Positions 24,325 to 32,255 are shown, counted from the stretch's first letter. The stretch: DNA of 64,000 nucleotides from Arcobacter siniprincipis (GCF_048571125.1 NZ_CP182343.1:1116001-1180000), one strand, 5' to 3'. Notes: a model not told the origin generated them from the sequence alone. Numbers and translations: made by a program.

Positions 24325-24352
24325 AATTAACCTTTTTTTGCTAATATTTTAT
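24325..24352. promoter_or_regulatory. Compact divergent promoter region of the repressor
   Basis: Only 28 bp separate the start codons of the leftward operon and the repressor. The sequence is AT-rich (TAATTAACC, T7, TAATATTTTAT). Neither start on the + strand has a visible binding site, so the repressor mRNA may be leaderless. Promoter elements must lie inside the opposing genes, which allows mutual interference. Confidence 0.4.
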
Positions 24353-25000
24353 ATGAAAGATTATAACGAAATTATAGAAAAACTAAAAGATATACTCTCT
24401 AAAGAAATGCCAAATAAGAAGATATATGACAAAGATGTTGCACAAGCTCTTGGAATAGAAGAGTCAAACTTTAGAAAACAAAAGCATCGCAATAGTATCC
24501 CATACTTTGAGATTATGAGCTTCTTAGCTAAAAGAAACATATCTATCAATTGGTTCTTCTTTAACCAGCTTCCTGAGTCCCTGATTGAATCTACATCAAA
24601 CTATATAATACTAAAGTATCAAAGAACAGTTACAGCTTCAGCTGGAGGTGGAGCTGTAAACTATGAACTTGACTCAACTCCACTTGTAATAGATAAACAA
24701 TTACTAGACCATATTAATAGCAGCTACAAATATACTGAAGTATTAAAAGTATTTGGTGAGTCCATGGAGCCTGATATAAAAGATGAAAGTCTAGTCTTTA
24801 TAGATAAGAGTAAAACAGATATAAATAGTACAGGTGTATATCTAATTAATACAAATGATGGCTTATATATTAAATGTATTAAAGTAGAAAATGATAAAGT
24901 TATTCTAAAATCAAATAACCAATCTTTTGATGATATAACATTACATATAGATGATGTAGATGTTGTTGGTAGAGTTTGTGGTGTTTTAATAAAGGTCTAA
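24353..25000 (+). CDS. S24-family phage repressor (CI-like)
   Basis: The 215-residue protein has an N-terminal HTH (KDVAQALGIEESNFRKQK at about 27-44) and a LexA/CI-type protease domain. Ser137 lies in FGESMEP, Lys174 in LYIKCIK, and the likely self-cleavage site is Ala97-Gly98 in TASAGGG. Such repressors keep the prophage silent and cleave themselves on RecA activation after DNA damage. I use ATG 24353; an in-frame TTG at 24338 has no binding site. It lies at the right end of the prophage, opposite to Mu c, and is divergent from four small genes. Confidence 0.88.
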   Translation: MKDYNEIIEKLKDILSKEMPNKKIYDKDVAQALGIEESNFRKQKHRNSIPYFEIMSFLAKRNISINWFFFNQLPESLIESTSNYIILKYQRTVTASAGGGAVNYELDSTPLVIDKQLLDHINSSYKYTEVLKVFGESMEPDIKDESLVFIDKSKTDINSTGVYLINTNDGLYIKCIKVENDKVILKSNNQSFDDITLHIDDVDVVGRVCGVLIKV

Positions 25001-25010
25001 AGGAAATAGT

Positions 25011-25766
25011 ATGAGTGATAATTTCAAAAAAGCTAATGATATAATTAACAAGGAGATTATGAATAAAAGTAAAATAAGTCCTACTTTTGAGATTCTTGAA
25101 AGTATTGAAAAAATTGCATTTTACATGAAAGATGAAAATCATTATTTCTCAACATTATATACAGTATTGAGTCCTAATTATTACAAATCATTTGATAAAA
25201 GGATTAAAAAGGCTACAACAAATGAACAGTTTGCATGTGACAAAGGATGTTCACATTGCTGTAAAAGGTTAAAGATAGGTTTCCCAGTTTTAGAAATAGA
25301 TTATATAGTAGATTATTTGAATGAACTAGATGATGATAAAAAAGAAGTTATAGCTATTAATTTAAACTCATTAGAAGAAAAAGATCGTGACAAGAAAATT
25401 AATAAAAGAGAATATATAAAAGAGGCAATAATTGAACAGGAAAGTACACTATTATATGATTGCCCTTTTTTAATTGATGATGTATGTTCTATATATGAAG
25501 CAAGACCTATGATATGTAGAACATATTTATCAAAAAGTTTTGAATCATGTTATGTACAAGGTACAGCAGATAATGTATTAGATAATATATATGGACAAGG
25601 GTATCACAATTTACTTAAGCATGATAATAACATTATGTATACTGTAGGATTACCAATAAATGCAAATTTTCCATTTTTTGCAATTAAACATGGGAATAAT
25701 AAGTTTTACTCTTTAAATAAATATAATAAATTTTTAGATTTTATTCAACATAAGATTAATAAATAA
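25011..25766 (+). CDS. YkgJ-family cysteine cluster protein (prophage cargo)
   Basis: The 251-residue protein has CDKGCSHCC at about residue 75, DCPFLIDDVCSIYEARPMIC around 150 and a further cysteine after it, the CxxxCxxCC...C pattern of the YkgJ/UPF0153 family, thought to bind zinc or an iron-sulfur cluster. AAAGGA precedes the ATG; it lies 10 nt after the repressor gene and is probably co-expressed with it from the lysogen. It is inside the predicted prophage end, so it looks like a lysogenic-conversion (moron) gene. Its function is unknown. Confidence 0.75.
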   Translation: MSDNFKKANDIINKEIMNKSKISPTFEILESIEKIAFYMKDENHYFSTLYTVLSPNYYKSFDKRIKKATTNEQFACDKGCSHCCKRLKIGFPVLEIDYIVDYLNELDDDKKEVIAINLNSLEEKDRDKKINKREYIKEAIIEQESTLLYDCPFLIDDVCSIYEARPMICRTYLSKSFESCYVQGTADNVLDNIYGQGYHNLLKHDNNIMYTVGLPINANFPFFAIKHGNNKFYSLNKYNKFLDFIQHKINK

Positions 25767-25823
25767 AATATTTGCGTATAAAATGTAAGTAAGTAAAGTA
25801 TCATGAAGCCTATAATTAAGTAC

Positions 25824-25880
25824 ATTAACATTTCATAAGCAAATAATTAACATTTCATAAGCCGTTTTACACGTTTTACA
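25824..25880. repeat. Predicted prophage right end with tandem transposase-site-like repeats
   Basis: ATTAACATTTCATAAGC occurs twice (25824-25840 and 25846-25862), a perfect 17-nt match with a 22-bp period. It is followed by CGTTTTACA twice (25863-25871, 25872-25880). Reading inward from 25880 gives TGTAAAACG..., and TGT/ACA termini with 22-bp tandem sites are what Mu-type ends look like. The flanking host bases 25881-25885 are GAAGT and would be the right copy of a 5-bp target duplication. Confidence 0.6.
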
Positions 25881-26004
25881 GAAGTATAAAATAGTTTTTA
25901 TTAGTTAAACTTCCAATTAACTTAATGTATATTAAAATAAAGCATATTTATCCTTTTAAAAAGGAAATAAATATAGTAATTAATGATATGAAGACCCATA
26001 TATA

Positions 26005-26033
26005 TTGACATTGCATAAGAAAAAAGTTATAAT
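26005..26033 (+). promoter_or_regulatory. Consensus promoter of the S10 operon
   Basis: TTGACA (26005-26010), a 17-bp spacer and TATAAT (26028-26033) form a full sigma70 consensus, giving a transcript start near 26040 and a leader of about 60 nt. The leader holds a short stem, TGTGTG with CGCACA (one G-U), before the AAAGGA binding site. The strength fits the ribosomal protein operon. Confidence 0.9.
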
Positions 26034-26099
26034 GCGCGTCCATGAAAAATGGTTAGAGTGTGTTTATCGCACATTTAACGAGTTCTTTAAAGGAAAAAA

Positions 26100-26414
26100 A
26101 TGGAAAAAATAAGATTAAAGCTTAAGGCTTACGATCACAGAGTTTTAGACAGAAGTGTTGCTTCAATTGTTGAAGCTGTTAAGAGAACTGGTGCTGAGTT
26201 GAGAGGTCCTATACCTTTACCAACTAAAATCAGAAGATATACAGTAATCAAAGGTCCTCACGTAAATAAAGATTCAAGAGAACAATTCGAAATCAGAGTT
26301 CATTCAAGAATGATTGATATCGTATCTGCAACTCCTGATACAGTAGATTCATTAATGAAACTTGACTTAGCTCCTGAAGTTGATGTTGAAGTTAGATCTA
26401 TGGGTCAAGAATAA
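26100..26414 (+). CDS. rpsJ: 30S ribosomal protein S10
   Basis: The 104-residue protein carries the S10 signature RGPIPLPTKIRRYTVIKGPHV (residues around 38-58, here quoted in part) and the C-terminal VDVEVRSMGQE. It lies in the 30S head and also acts with NusB in antitermination. It is the first gene of the operon, 66 nt after the promoter -10, with AAAGGA upstream of the ATG. Confidence 0.98.
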   Translation: MEKIRLKLKAYDHRVLDRSVASIVEAVKRTGAELRGPIPLPTKIRRYTVIKGPHVNKDSREQFEIRVHSRMIDIVSATPDTVDSLMKLDLAPEVDVEVRSMGQE

Positions 26415-26427
26415 GAAAGGGTAACAA

Positions 26428-27003
26428 ATGGAATTTATCGTAGAAAAAATTGGTATGAGTAGAACTGTTTCAGTTCCTGCTGTTCCTGTTACACTTTTAA
26501 AAGTTCTTGATACAAAAGTATGTGAAGTAACTGATGGTGTAGCAATTGTATCATATAGTAATGGTAAGAAATTTAACAAGACTATAGAAGGGCAACAAAA
26601 AAAATACAACTTATCTAAAGAATTCAATAGATTTGCAACTATGGAAGTAGCAAATACTGAAGCTGGAGATTTAGATGTATCTGGATTAGCAGAAGCTAAA
26701 ATTTTAAAAACTACTTTTAAAACTAAAGGTAGAGGTTTCTCTGGTGCAGTTAAAAGATGGAACTTTGCTGGTGGTAGAGCATCACATGGTCATAGAATGG
26801 GAAAAAGAACTGGTTCAATCGGTAATGCTGAGTGGCCAGGTAGAGTTCAACCAGGTAAAAAAATGCCAGGACAATACGGAAATACAAATGTAAGTGTTAA
26901 AAATGAAATTTTCTCTTTTGATGCTGAGACAGGTATTTTAGCTGTTAAAGGTTCAGTATCTGGACCAAATGGTGGATTAGGAAAAGTAAGGATTGCTAAA
27001 TGA
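26428..27003 (+). CDS. rplC: 50S ribosomal protein L3
   Basis: A 191-residue L3 with the typical GRGFSGAVKRWNFAGG and the RMGKRTGSIGNAEWPGRV region. It binds near the 3' end of 23S rRNA and nucleates 50S assembly. It follows rpsJ after 13 nt and overlaps rplD by ATGA, as usual in this operon. It is slightly shorter than E. coli L3. Confidence 0.97.
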   Translation: MEFIVEKIGMSRTVSVPAVPVTLLKVLDTKVCEVTDGVAIVSYSNGKKFNKTIEGQQKKYNLSKEFNRFATMEVANTEAGDLDVSGLAEAKILKTTFKTKGRGFSGAVKRWNFAGGRASHGHRMGKRTGSIGNAEWPGRVQPGKKMPGQYGNTNVSVKNEIFSFDAETGILAVKGSVSGPNGGLGKVRIAK

Positions 27004-27587
27004 GTAATGCAGTAGTAGTAAAAACAGGTGAATTACCTGAAACATTTAAAGATGTTAATTCACATAACTTATACTTATATGTAAAATCATACCTAGCAGC
27101 TCAAAGAGCAAACACAGCTAGAGTAAAAAACAGAACTGAAGTTAGAGGTGGTGGTAAAAAACCTAAAGCTCAAAAAGGTTCTGGTGGTGCAAGATGGGGT
27201 TCTAAAAGATCACCATTATTTGTTGGAGGTGGACAAGTATTTGGACCATCTGCTAGAAATTACAATCAAAAAATTAACAAAAAACAAAAAGTTTTAGCAT
27301 TAAGATTTGCTATTAATACTCATGTTGAAAAAGAGTCTTTATTTGTAGTTGATTCTGTTAAATTAGAATCAGGTAAAACTAAAGATGCGGTTGCAGTTAT
27401 AAATGGTTTAAACCAAAGAGATACTTTAATCATTGTTGATACAATTGATGAAAAAACTTACTTGGCGTATAGAAACATTAAGAACTGTTATATGATTGAA
27501 AAACAAGAAGTAAATGCTTATATTGCAGCTGCTTATCACTCAATCTTAGTTGAGAAGTCAGTTCTTGAAGCATTAAAAGAGGCATAA
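27000..27587 (+). CDS. rplD: 50S ribosomal protein L4
   Basis: The 195-residue protein has the L4 pattern TARVKNRTEVRGGGKKPKAQ and GSGGARWGSKRSP in the exit-tunnel loop. In E. coli L4 also represses its own operon through the S10 leader; whether that holds here cannot be told. The start overlaps the L3 stop. Confidence 0.97.
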   Translation: MSNAVVVKTGELPETFKDVNSHNLYLYVKSYLAAQRANTARVKNRTEVRGGGKKPKAQKGSGGARWGSKRSPLFVGGGQVFGPSARNYNQKINKKQKVLALRFAINTHVEKESLFVVDSVKLESGKTKDAVAVINGLNQRDTLIIVDTIDEKTYLAYRNIKNCYMIEKQEVNAYIAAAYHSILVEKSVLEALKEA

Positions 27588-27588
27588 G

Positions 27589-27870
27589 ATGGCAGATATT
27601 ACAGATATTAAAGCAATATTATACACAGAAAAAACTATTGAGTTACAAGAAAGTGGTGTAATCGTTGTTCAGACTAGTCCTAGAATGACTAAAAGCGGAT
27701 TAAAAGATGTTTTTAAAGAATATTTTGGAGTTACACCTTCAAAAGTTAATTCATTAAAACAAAGTGGTAAAGTTAAAAGATTTAGAGGGAAAATCGGTAA
27801 AAGAGCTGATTTCAAAAAATTCTATGTAACATTACCTGAGGGCGCTGAAATAGCGAACCTTTCAGCATAA
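27589..27870 (+). CDS. rplW: 50S ribosomal protein L23
   Basis: The 93-residue L23 has LYTEKTIELQESG and the loop with GKVKRFRGKIGKRADFKK. It sits at the exit of the peptide tunnel and forms the docking site for SRP and trigger factor. One base separates its start from the L4 stop. Confidence 0.96.
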   Translation: MADITDIKAILYTEKTIELQESGVIVVQTSPRMTKSGLKDVFKEYFGVTPSKVNSLKQSGKVKRFRGKIGKRADFKKFYVTLPEGAEIANLSA

Positions 27871-27879
27871 GGGGATAGT

Positions 27880-28707
27880 ATGGCAATTAAAAAATTTAGA
27901 CCAATAACTCCTGCTAGAAGATTTATGTCAGTTATGGATACTTCTGATATTACTTCAAAACCAACAGTTAGATCTTTACTTACAAGAGTAAAAGCTACAG
28001 CTGGTAGAAATAGTAACGGAAGAATCACTTCAAGACATAGAGAAGCAGGTGCTAAAAAACTTTACAGAATTATCGATTTCAAAAGAGATAAATTTGGTGT
28101 AGAGGGTACTGTTTCTACAATTGAGTACGACCCATATAGAAACTGTAGAATCTGTTTAGTAACTTATACAGATGGTGATAAAAGATATATTTTACAACCA
28201 AGTGGTTTAAAAGTTGGAGCTAAAGTTTCTGCTGCTGAATCTGGTTTAGATATTCTTCCTGGAAATTCAATGAGACTTGTTAATATTCCAGTTGGTACTA
28301 TGGTTCATAATATTGAAATGAAACCAGGAAAAGGCGGTCAAATCGCTAGATCTGCTGGTGGATATGCTCAAATTATGGGTAGAGAAGATAAATATGTAAT
28401 TATGAGACTTCCTTCAGGTGAAATGAGAAAAATTCTTGCTGTTTGTATGGCAACTATTGGTATCGTTGGTAATGAAGATTTCTCTAACATGGTTGTTGGT
28501 AAAGCTGGTAGAAGTAGACACCTTGGTATTAGACCTCAAACTAGAGGATCTGCAATGAATCCAATTGATCACCCACACGGTGGTGGTGAAGGTAAAACTA
28601 ACTCAGGTAGACATCCAGTTACTCCATGGGGTATGCCAACTAAAGGTTATAAAACTAGAAAGAAAAAAGCTAGTGATAAATTAATCATTTCAAGAAAAAA
28701 GAAGTAA
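27880..28707 (+). CDS. rplB: 50S ribosomal protein L2
   Basis: The 275-residue L2 contains GRNSNGRITSRHREAG and the conserved C-terminal DHPHGGGEGKTNSGRHP, whose histidine is near the peptidyl transferase centre. It contacts both subunits and is among the most conserved ribosomal proteins. GGGGA precedes the ATG. Normal length. Confidence 0.98.
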   Translation: MAIKKFRPITPARRFMSVMDTSDITSKPTVRSLLTRVKATAGRNSNGRITSRHREAGAKKLYRIIDFKRDKFGVEGTVSTIEYDPYRNCRICLVTYTDGDKRYILQPSGLKVGAKVSAAESGLDILPGNSMRLVNIPVGTMVHNIEMKPGKGGQIARSAGGYAQIMGREDKYVIMRLPSGEMRKILAVCMATIGIVGNEDFSNMVVGKAGRSRHLGIRPQTRGSAMNPIDHPHGGGEGKTNSGRHPVTPWGMPTKGYKTRKKKASDKLIISRKKK

Positions 28708-28716
28708 GGGTTTAAG

Positions 28717-28995
28717 ATGTCAAGATCAGTAAAAAAAGGTCCATTTATAGACGCGCACTTAATGAAAAAAGTTATCAAAGCAGTTGAGACTAAAGATAGA
28801 AAACCAATTAAAACTTGGTCAAGAAGATCAACAGTTTTACCTGATATGATTGGCTTAACTTTTAATGTGCACAATGGAAGAAACTTCGTACCTGTAAATG
28901 TTACAGAGAACCACGTGGGTTACAAATTAGGTGAATTTGCACCAACTAGAACTTTTAAGGGTCACAAAGGCTCTGTTCAGAAGAAGGTAGGATAA
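28717..28995 (+). CDS. rpsS: 30S ribosomal protein S19
   Basis: The 92-residue S19 shows SRSVKKGPFIDAHLMKK and the basic RTFKGHKGSVQKK tail. It forms a complex with S13 in the 30S head. It sits 9 nt after rplB and 1 nt before rplV. Confidence 0.97.
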   Translation: MSRSVKKGPFIDAHLMKKVIKAVETKDRKPIKTWSRRSTVLPDMIGLTFNVHNGRNFVPVNVTENHVGYKLGEFAPTRTFKGHKGSVQKKVG

Positions 28996-28996
28996 G

Positions 28997-29329
28997 ATGG
29001 GTAAAGCTATATTAAGATTTATTAGAGTTTCTCCAATTAAAGCAAGACTTATTGCTAGAGAAGTTCAAGGTATGAATGCAGAGTATGCTATTGCATCTTT
29101 AGAATTTACACCTAACAAAGCTGCTGGATTAATTTCAAAAGTTATTGCTTCTGCAGTTGCAAACTCTGGATTAGAAGCTGAAGATGCAATTATTACATCT
29201 GCAAGAGTTGATAAAGGTCCAGTATTAAAAAGATTTACTCCAAGAGCAAGAGGTTCTGCTTCTCCAAAGCATAAGCCAACGGCACATATTTTTATTGAAG
29301 TAGAAGCTGCACCTAAAGGAGATAAGTAA
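28997..29329 (+). CDS. rplV: 50S ribosomal protein L22
   Basis: The 110-residue L22 has RVSPIKARLIAREVQG and the tunnel hairpin with PVLKRFTPRARGSASP, where macrolide-resistance changes occur in other bacteria. The stop overlaps the rpsC start (TAATG), so the genes are coupled. Confidence 0.97.
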   Translation: MGKAILRFIRVSPIKARLIAREVQGMNAEYAIASLEFTPNKAAGLISKVIASAVANSGLEAEDAIITSARVDKGPVLKRFTPRARGSASPKHKPTAHIFIEVEAAPKGDK

Positions 29330-30027
29330 TGGGTCAAAAAGTTAATCCAATTGGTTTAAGATTAGGTATCAATAGAAACTGGGAATCAAGATGGTTTCCT
29401 AAATTCTCTTCTATGCCTGCTAATGTTGCAGAAGATAGCAAAATCAGAAAATTCGTTAAAAAAGAGCTTTACTATGCAGGAATCGCTCAAACTTTAATCG
29501 AAAGAACAGCTAAAAAAGTAAGAGTAACAGTTGTTGCTGCAAGACCTGGTATCATTATTGGTAAAAAGGGTGCAGACGTTGAGAAATTAAAAAATTCTTT
29601 AACTAAATTAGTTGGTAAAGAAATCGCTGTAAACATTAAAGAAGAGAGAAAACCACAACTTTCTGGTCAATTAGCTGCTGAAAATGTTGCTCAACAATTA
29701 GAAAGAAGAGTTGCATTTAGAAGAGCTATGAAAAGAGTTATGCAAAATGCTATTAAAGGTGGAGCAAAAGGAATTAAAGTTTCTGTTTCTGGTAGACTTG
29801 GTGGAGCTGAAATGGCTAGAACTGAGTGGTACTTAGAAGGAAGAGTTCCTTTACATACTTTAAGAGCTAGAATTGATTATGGTTTTGCTGAAGCACATAC
29901 TACATATGGTTGTGTTGGTGTAAAAGTTTGGATTTTCAAAGGTGAAGTACTTGCTAAAGGTATTCCAGTTGAAAAAGAAGAAGCTTCTAAACCAAAAAGA
30001 AGACCAACAAAGAAAAGAGGTAAATAA
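29329..30027 (+). CDS. rpsC: 30S ribosomal protein S3
   Basis: The 232-residue S3 starts GQKVNPIGLRLGINRNWES and has the KH-domain motif GIIIGKKGADVEKL and the later SVSGRLGGAEMARTE. It lines the mRNA entry channel. The C-terminal KRRPTKKRGK tail is basic. Normal length for the family. Confidence 0.98.
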   Translation: MGQKVNPIGLRLGINRNWESRWFPKFSSMPANVAEDSKIRKFVKKELYYAGIAQTLIERTAKKVRVTVVAARPGIIIGKKGADVEKLKNSLTKLVGKEIAVNIKEERKPQLSGQLAAENVAQQLERRVAFRRAMKRVMQNAIKGGAKGIKVSVSGRLGGAEMARTEWYLEGRVPLHTLRARIDYGFAEAHTTYGCVGVKVWIFKGEVLAKGIPVEKEEASKPKRRPTKKRGK

Positions 30028-30029
30028 TT

Positions 30030-30455
30030 ATGTTAATGCCTAAAAGAACAAAATATAGAAAAGTAATGAAGGGTCGAAATAGAGGTAAATCTATGAGAGC
30101 CAACACATTAGCATATGGTAATATTGGAATTAAAGCTTTAGAGCATGGAAGAATCGATTCAAGACAAATCGAAGCTGCCAGAATTGCTATGACAAGAGCT
30201 ATTAAAAGACAAGGTAAAGTATGGATTTGTGTATTCCCAGCTAAACCACTTACTGCTAAACCATTAGAAACAAGAATGGGTAAAGGTAAAGGTCCAGTTG
30301 ACAAATGGGTAATGAACATTAAGCCAGGAAGAATTTGTTTCGAGATGGCTGGTGTAAGTGATGAAGTTGCTAGAGCAGCATTGACTTTAGCAGTTCACAA
30401 ATTACCATTTAAATGTAAAATTGTAACAAAAGAGAGCGAAAATGACTTATTCTGA
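30030..30455 (+). CDS. rplP: 50S ribosomal protein L16
   Basis: The 141-residue L16 begins MLMPKRTKYRKVMKGR, matching E. coli MLQPKRTKFRK, which fixes the start at 30030 over an in-frame ATG two codons later. It lies at the A site of the 50S. It overlaps rpmC by 14 nt. Confidence 0.97.
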   Translation: MLMPKRTKYRKVMKGRNRGKSMRANTLAYGNIGIKALEHGRIDSRQIEAARIAMTRAIKRQGKVWICVFPAKPLTAKPLETRMGKGKGPVDKWVMNIKPGRICFEMAGVSDEVARAALTLAVHKLPFKCKIVTKESENDLF

Positions 30456-30633
30456 TATTAAAGATAAAAGCCTAAACGAGCTAAACGAGTTATTAAAAGA
30501 GAAAAAGGTGCTTCTTTTTGAATTAAAAGCTAAGCTAAAAACTATGCAGTTGACTAATACATCTGAATTAAATGTTGCGAAAAAAGATATCGCAAAAATT
30601 CAAACAGCTATTACTGCAGTAAAAGCTAAGTAA
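30442..30633 (+). CDS. rpmC: 50S ribosomal protein L29
   Basis: The 63-residue L29 has the usual ELNELLKEKKVLLFELKAKL helices. It is placed near the tunnel exit. The start lies inside the rplP gene, giving tight coupling. Length is normal. Confidence 0.95.
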   Translation: MTYSDIKDKSLNELNELLKEKKVLLFELKAKLKTMQLTNTSELNVAKKDIAKIQTAITAVKAK

Positions 30634-30644
30634 GGATCTGTAGT

Positions 30645-30899
30645 ATGAGTACGCATAAAAGAGAGATTCAAGGTGTAGTGGTAAAAGTTTCTGGAGAAAA
30701 AACTGCTTCTGTTTTAGTAACAAGATCAGTATTACATCCTAAATACCACAAAACTGTTAAGAGATTTAAAAAATATTTAGTTCATGATGAAAAAAATGAA
30801 TTAGCTGAAGGTGATACTGTAATTGCGATTGAGTGTAGACCTTTATCTAAAACTAAATCTTTTAGATTAAAGACAATTGTTGCTACAGGAGTTAAATAA
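30645..30899 (+). CDS. rpsQ: 30S ribosomal protein S17
   Basis: The 84-residue S17 shows REIQGVVVKVSGEKTASVLV and the motif HPKYHKTVKRFKKYLVHDE. It is an OB-fold protein of early 30S assembly. The stop overlaps the rplN ATG. Confidence 0.97.
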   Translation: MSTHKREIQGVVVKVSGEKTASVLVTRSVLHPKYHKTVKRFKKYLVHDEKNELAEGDTVIAIECRPLSKTKSFRLKTIVATGVK

Positions 30900-31267
30900 T
30901 GATTCAAAGTTTTACTAGATTAAACGTAGCAGACAACACAGGTGCAAAAGAGATCATGTGTATCAAAGTTTTAGGTGGTTCTAAAAGAAGATATGCAACA
31001 GTTGGTGACGTTATTGTTGCTTCTGTTAAAAAAGCTATTCCTACTGGAAAAGTTAAAAAAGGTCAAGTTGTTAAAGCTGTTGTTGTTAGAACTCACAAAG
31101 AAGTTCAAAGAGAAAATGGTTCATTAATCAGATTTGATGATAATGCAGCAGTTATTCTTGATGCAAAAAAAGAACCAATTGGAACAAGAATTTTTGGACC
31201 AGTTGCTAGAGAAGTTAGATATTCAGGTTTCATGAAGATCGTTTCACTTGCACCGGAGGTATTATAA
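30899..31267 (+). CDS. rplN: 50S ribosomal protein L14
   Basis: The 122-residue L14 begins MIQSFTRLNVADNTGAKEIM and ends in the expected IVSLAPEVL. It forms part of the intersubunit bridge. It overlaps rpsQ by one base and is followed one base later by rplX. Confidence 0.98.
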   Translation: MIQSFTRLNVADNTGAKEIMCIKVLGGSKRRYATVGDVIVASVKKAIPTGKVKKGQVVKAVVVRTHKEVQRENGSLIRFDDNAAVILDAKKEPIGTRIFGPVAREVRYSGFMKIVSLAPEVL

Positions 31268-31268
31268 T

Positions 31269-31508
31269 ATGGCGGTTAAATTAAAAATTAAAAAAGGTGA
31301 TACAGTTAAAATCATCGCAGGTGATGATAAAGGTAAAACTGGTGAAGTTTTAAGAGTTATCCCATCTAAATTACAAGTTATTGTAAAAGATTGTAAAGTT
31401 GCTAAAAAAACTGTAAAGCCTGATCAAGACAAAAACCCTAATGGTGGTTTTGTAAACAAAGAGATGCCAATGGATATCTCTAATGTAGCAAAAGTAGAAG
31501 GTGAGTAA
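31269..31508 (+). CDS. rplX: 50S ribosomal protein L24
   Basis: The start is set at ATG 31269, giving MAVKLKIKKGDTVKIIAG and 79 residues; an upstream in-frame ATG lies inside rplN and would add unrelated residues. GGAGG at 31256-31260 is the binding site. The KOW motif (KGDTVKIIAGDDKGKTGEV) is intact. L24 starts 50S assembly. Confidence 0.95.
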   Translation: MAVKLKIKKGDTVKIIAGDDKGKTGEVLRVIPSKLQVIVKDCKVAKKTVKPDQDKNPNGGFVNKEMPMDISNVAKVEGE

Positions 31509-31509
31509 G

Positions 31510-32058
31510 ATGGCGAACAGATTATACGAAAGATATAACGCAGAGATTAAACCAGCTTTACAAAATGAGTTTCCTAAAAACAAAATGTTAACTGCTAAGT
31601 TAGAAAAAGTAGTTATCTCTGTTGGTGCTGGTGAAGCAATGAAAGATACTAAATTGATGCAAAACATTCAAGATACTATCTCTTTAATTGCAGGACAACA
31701 TGCTATCCAAATCATTGCTAAAAAATCAGTTGCTGGTTTTAAAGTAAGAGAAGGTATGCCTGTAGGTGTAAAAGTTACACTTAGAGGTGAAAATATGTAT
31801 GCATTCATTGATAAATTATGTTCTATTGCATTACCTAGAGTAAAAGACTTCCAAGGTTTAGATAGAAATGGTTTTGATGGAAGAGGAAATTTTAACTTTG
31901 GTCTTAATGAGCAATTAATGTTTCCAGAAGTTGTTTACGATAACATTATTAAAACACATGGTATGAATATTTCTATTACAACATCTTCTGCTTCTGATAA
32001 AGAAGCTTATAGATTATTAGAGCTTGTAGGAATTCCATTTACAAAAGGTAGAGAATAA
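31510..32058 (+). CDS. rplE: 50S ribosomal protein L5
   Basis: The start at 31510 (MANRLYERYN) follows the rplX stop by one base and has GAAGGTGAG upstream; an in-frame ATG three codons earlier overlaps rplX. The 182-residue protein has the L5 signature, with GVKVTLRGENMYAFIDKL and RDFQGL-like KDFQGLDRNGFDGRGNF. It binds 5S rRNA. Confidence 0.96.
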   Translation: MANRLYERYNAEIKPALQNEFPKNKMLTAKLEKVVISVGAGEAMKDTKLMQNIQDTISLIAGQHAIQIIAKKSVAGFKVREGMPVGVKVTLRGENMYAFIDKLCSIALPRVKDFQGLDRNGFDGRGNFNFGLNEQLMFPEVVYDNIIKTHGMNISITTSSASDKEAYRLLELVGIPFTKGRE

Positions 32059-32243
32059 TGGCTAAGAAATCTATGATTATGAAACAACAACGAACTCCTA
32101 AGTTCGCTGTTAGAGCATATACAAGATGTTCAGTATGTGGAAGACCACATTCAGTTTACAAAGACTTTGGTCTTTGTAGAATTTGTTTAAGAAAAATGGC
32201 TAACGAAGGTTTATTACCTGGTGTTAGAAAAGCTAGTTGGTAA
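32058..32243 (+). CDS. rpsN: 30S ribosomal protein S14, zinc-binding (C+) form
   Basis: This is the short, 61-residue type-Z S14 with CSVCGRP and CRICLRK, the four zinc-ligand cysteines. Bacteria under zinc limitation often carry a zinc-free paralogue; none is seen in the window. Its start overlaps the rplE stop (TAATG). Confidence 0.97.
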   Translation: MAKKSMIMKQQRTPKFAVRAYTRCSVCGRPHSVYKDFGLCRICLRKMANEGLLPGVRKASW

Positions 32244-32255
32244 GGAAATAAAGCT

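Larger units (their letters stand above)
1..25880. mobile_element. Mu-like prophage with P2-type tail (right-hand part)
   Basis: Almost every gene from the window start to about 25766 fits a transposable tailed phage: GemA and Mor regulators, Mu-type terminase, portal, MuF, gpG and protease, then a complete P2-type contractile tail, a holin, Dam and an S24 repressor. The left end and the transposase genes are not in the window. The right end is placed at 25880 because two 17-nt direct repeats with a 22-bp period are followed by a tandem CGTTTTACA ending in ACA, which read inward as TGT..., the usual form of Mu-type ends. The layout (repressor and dam at the end opposite the early genes) resembles what I remember of Campylobacter CJIE1/CMLP1 prophages; that comparison is from memory. 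Confidence 0.85.
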
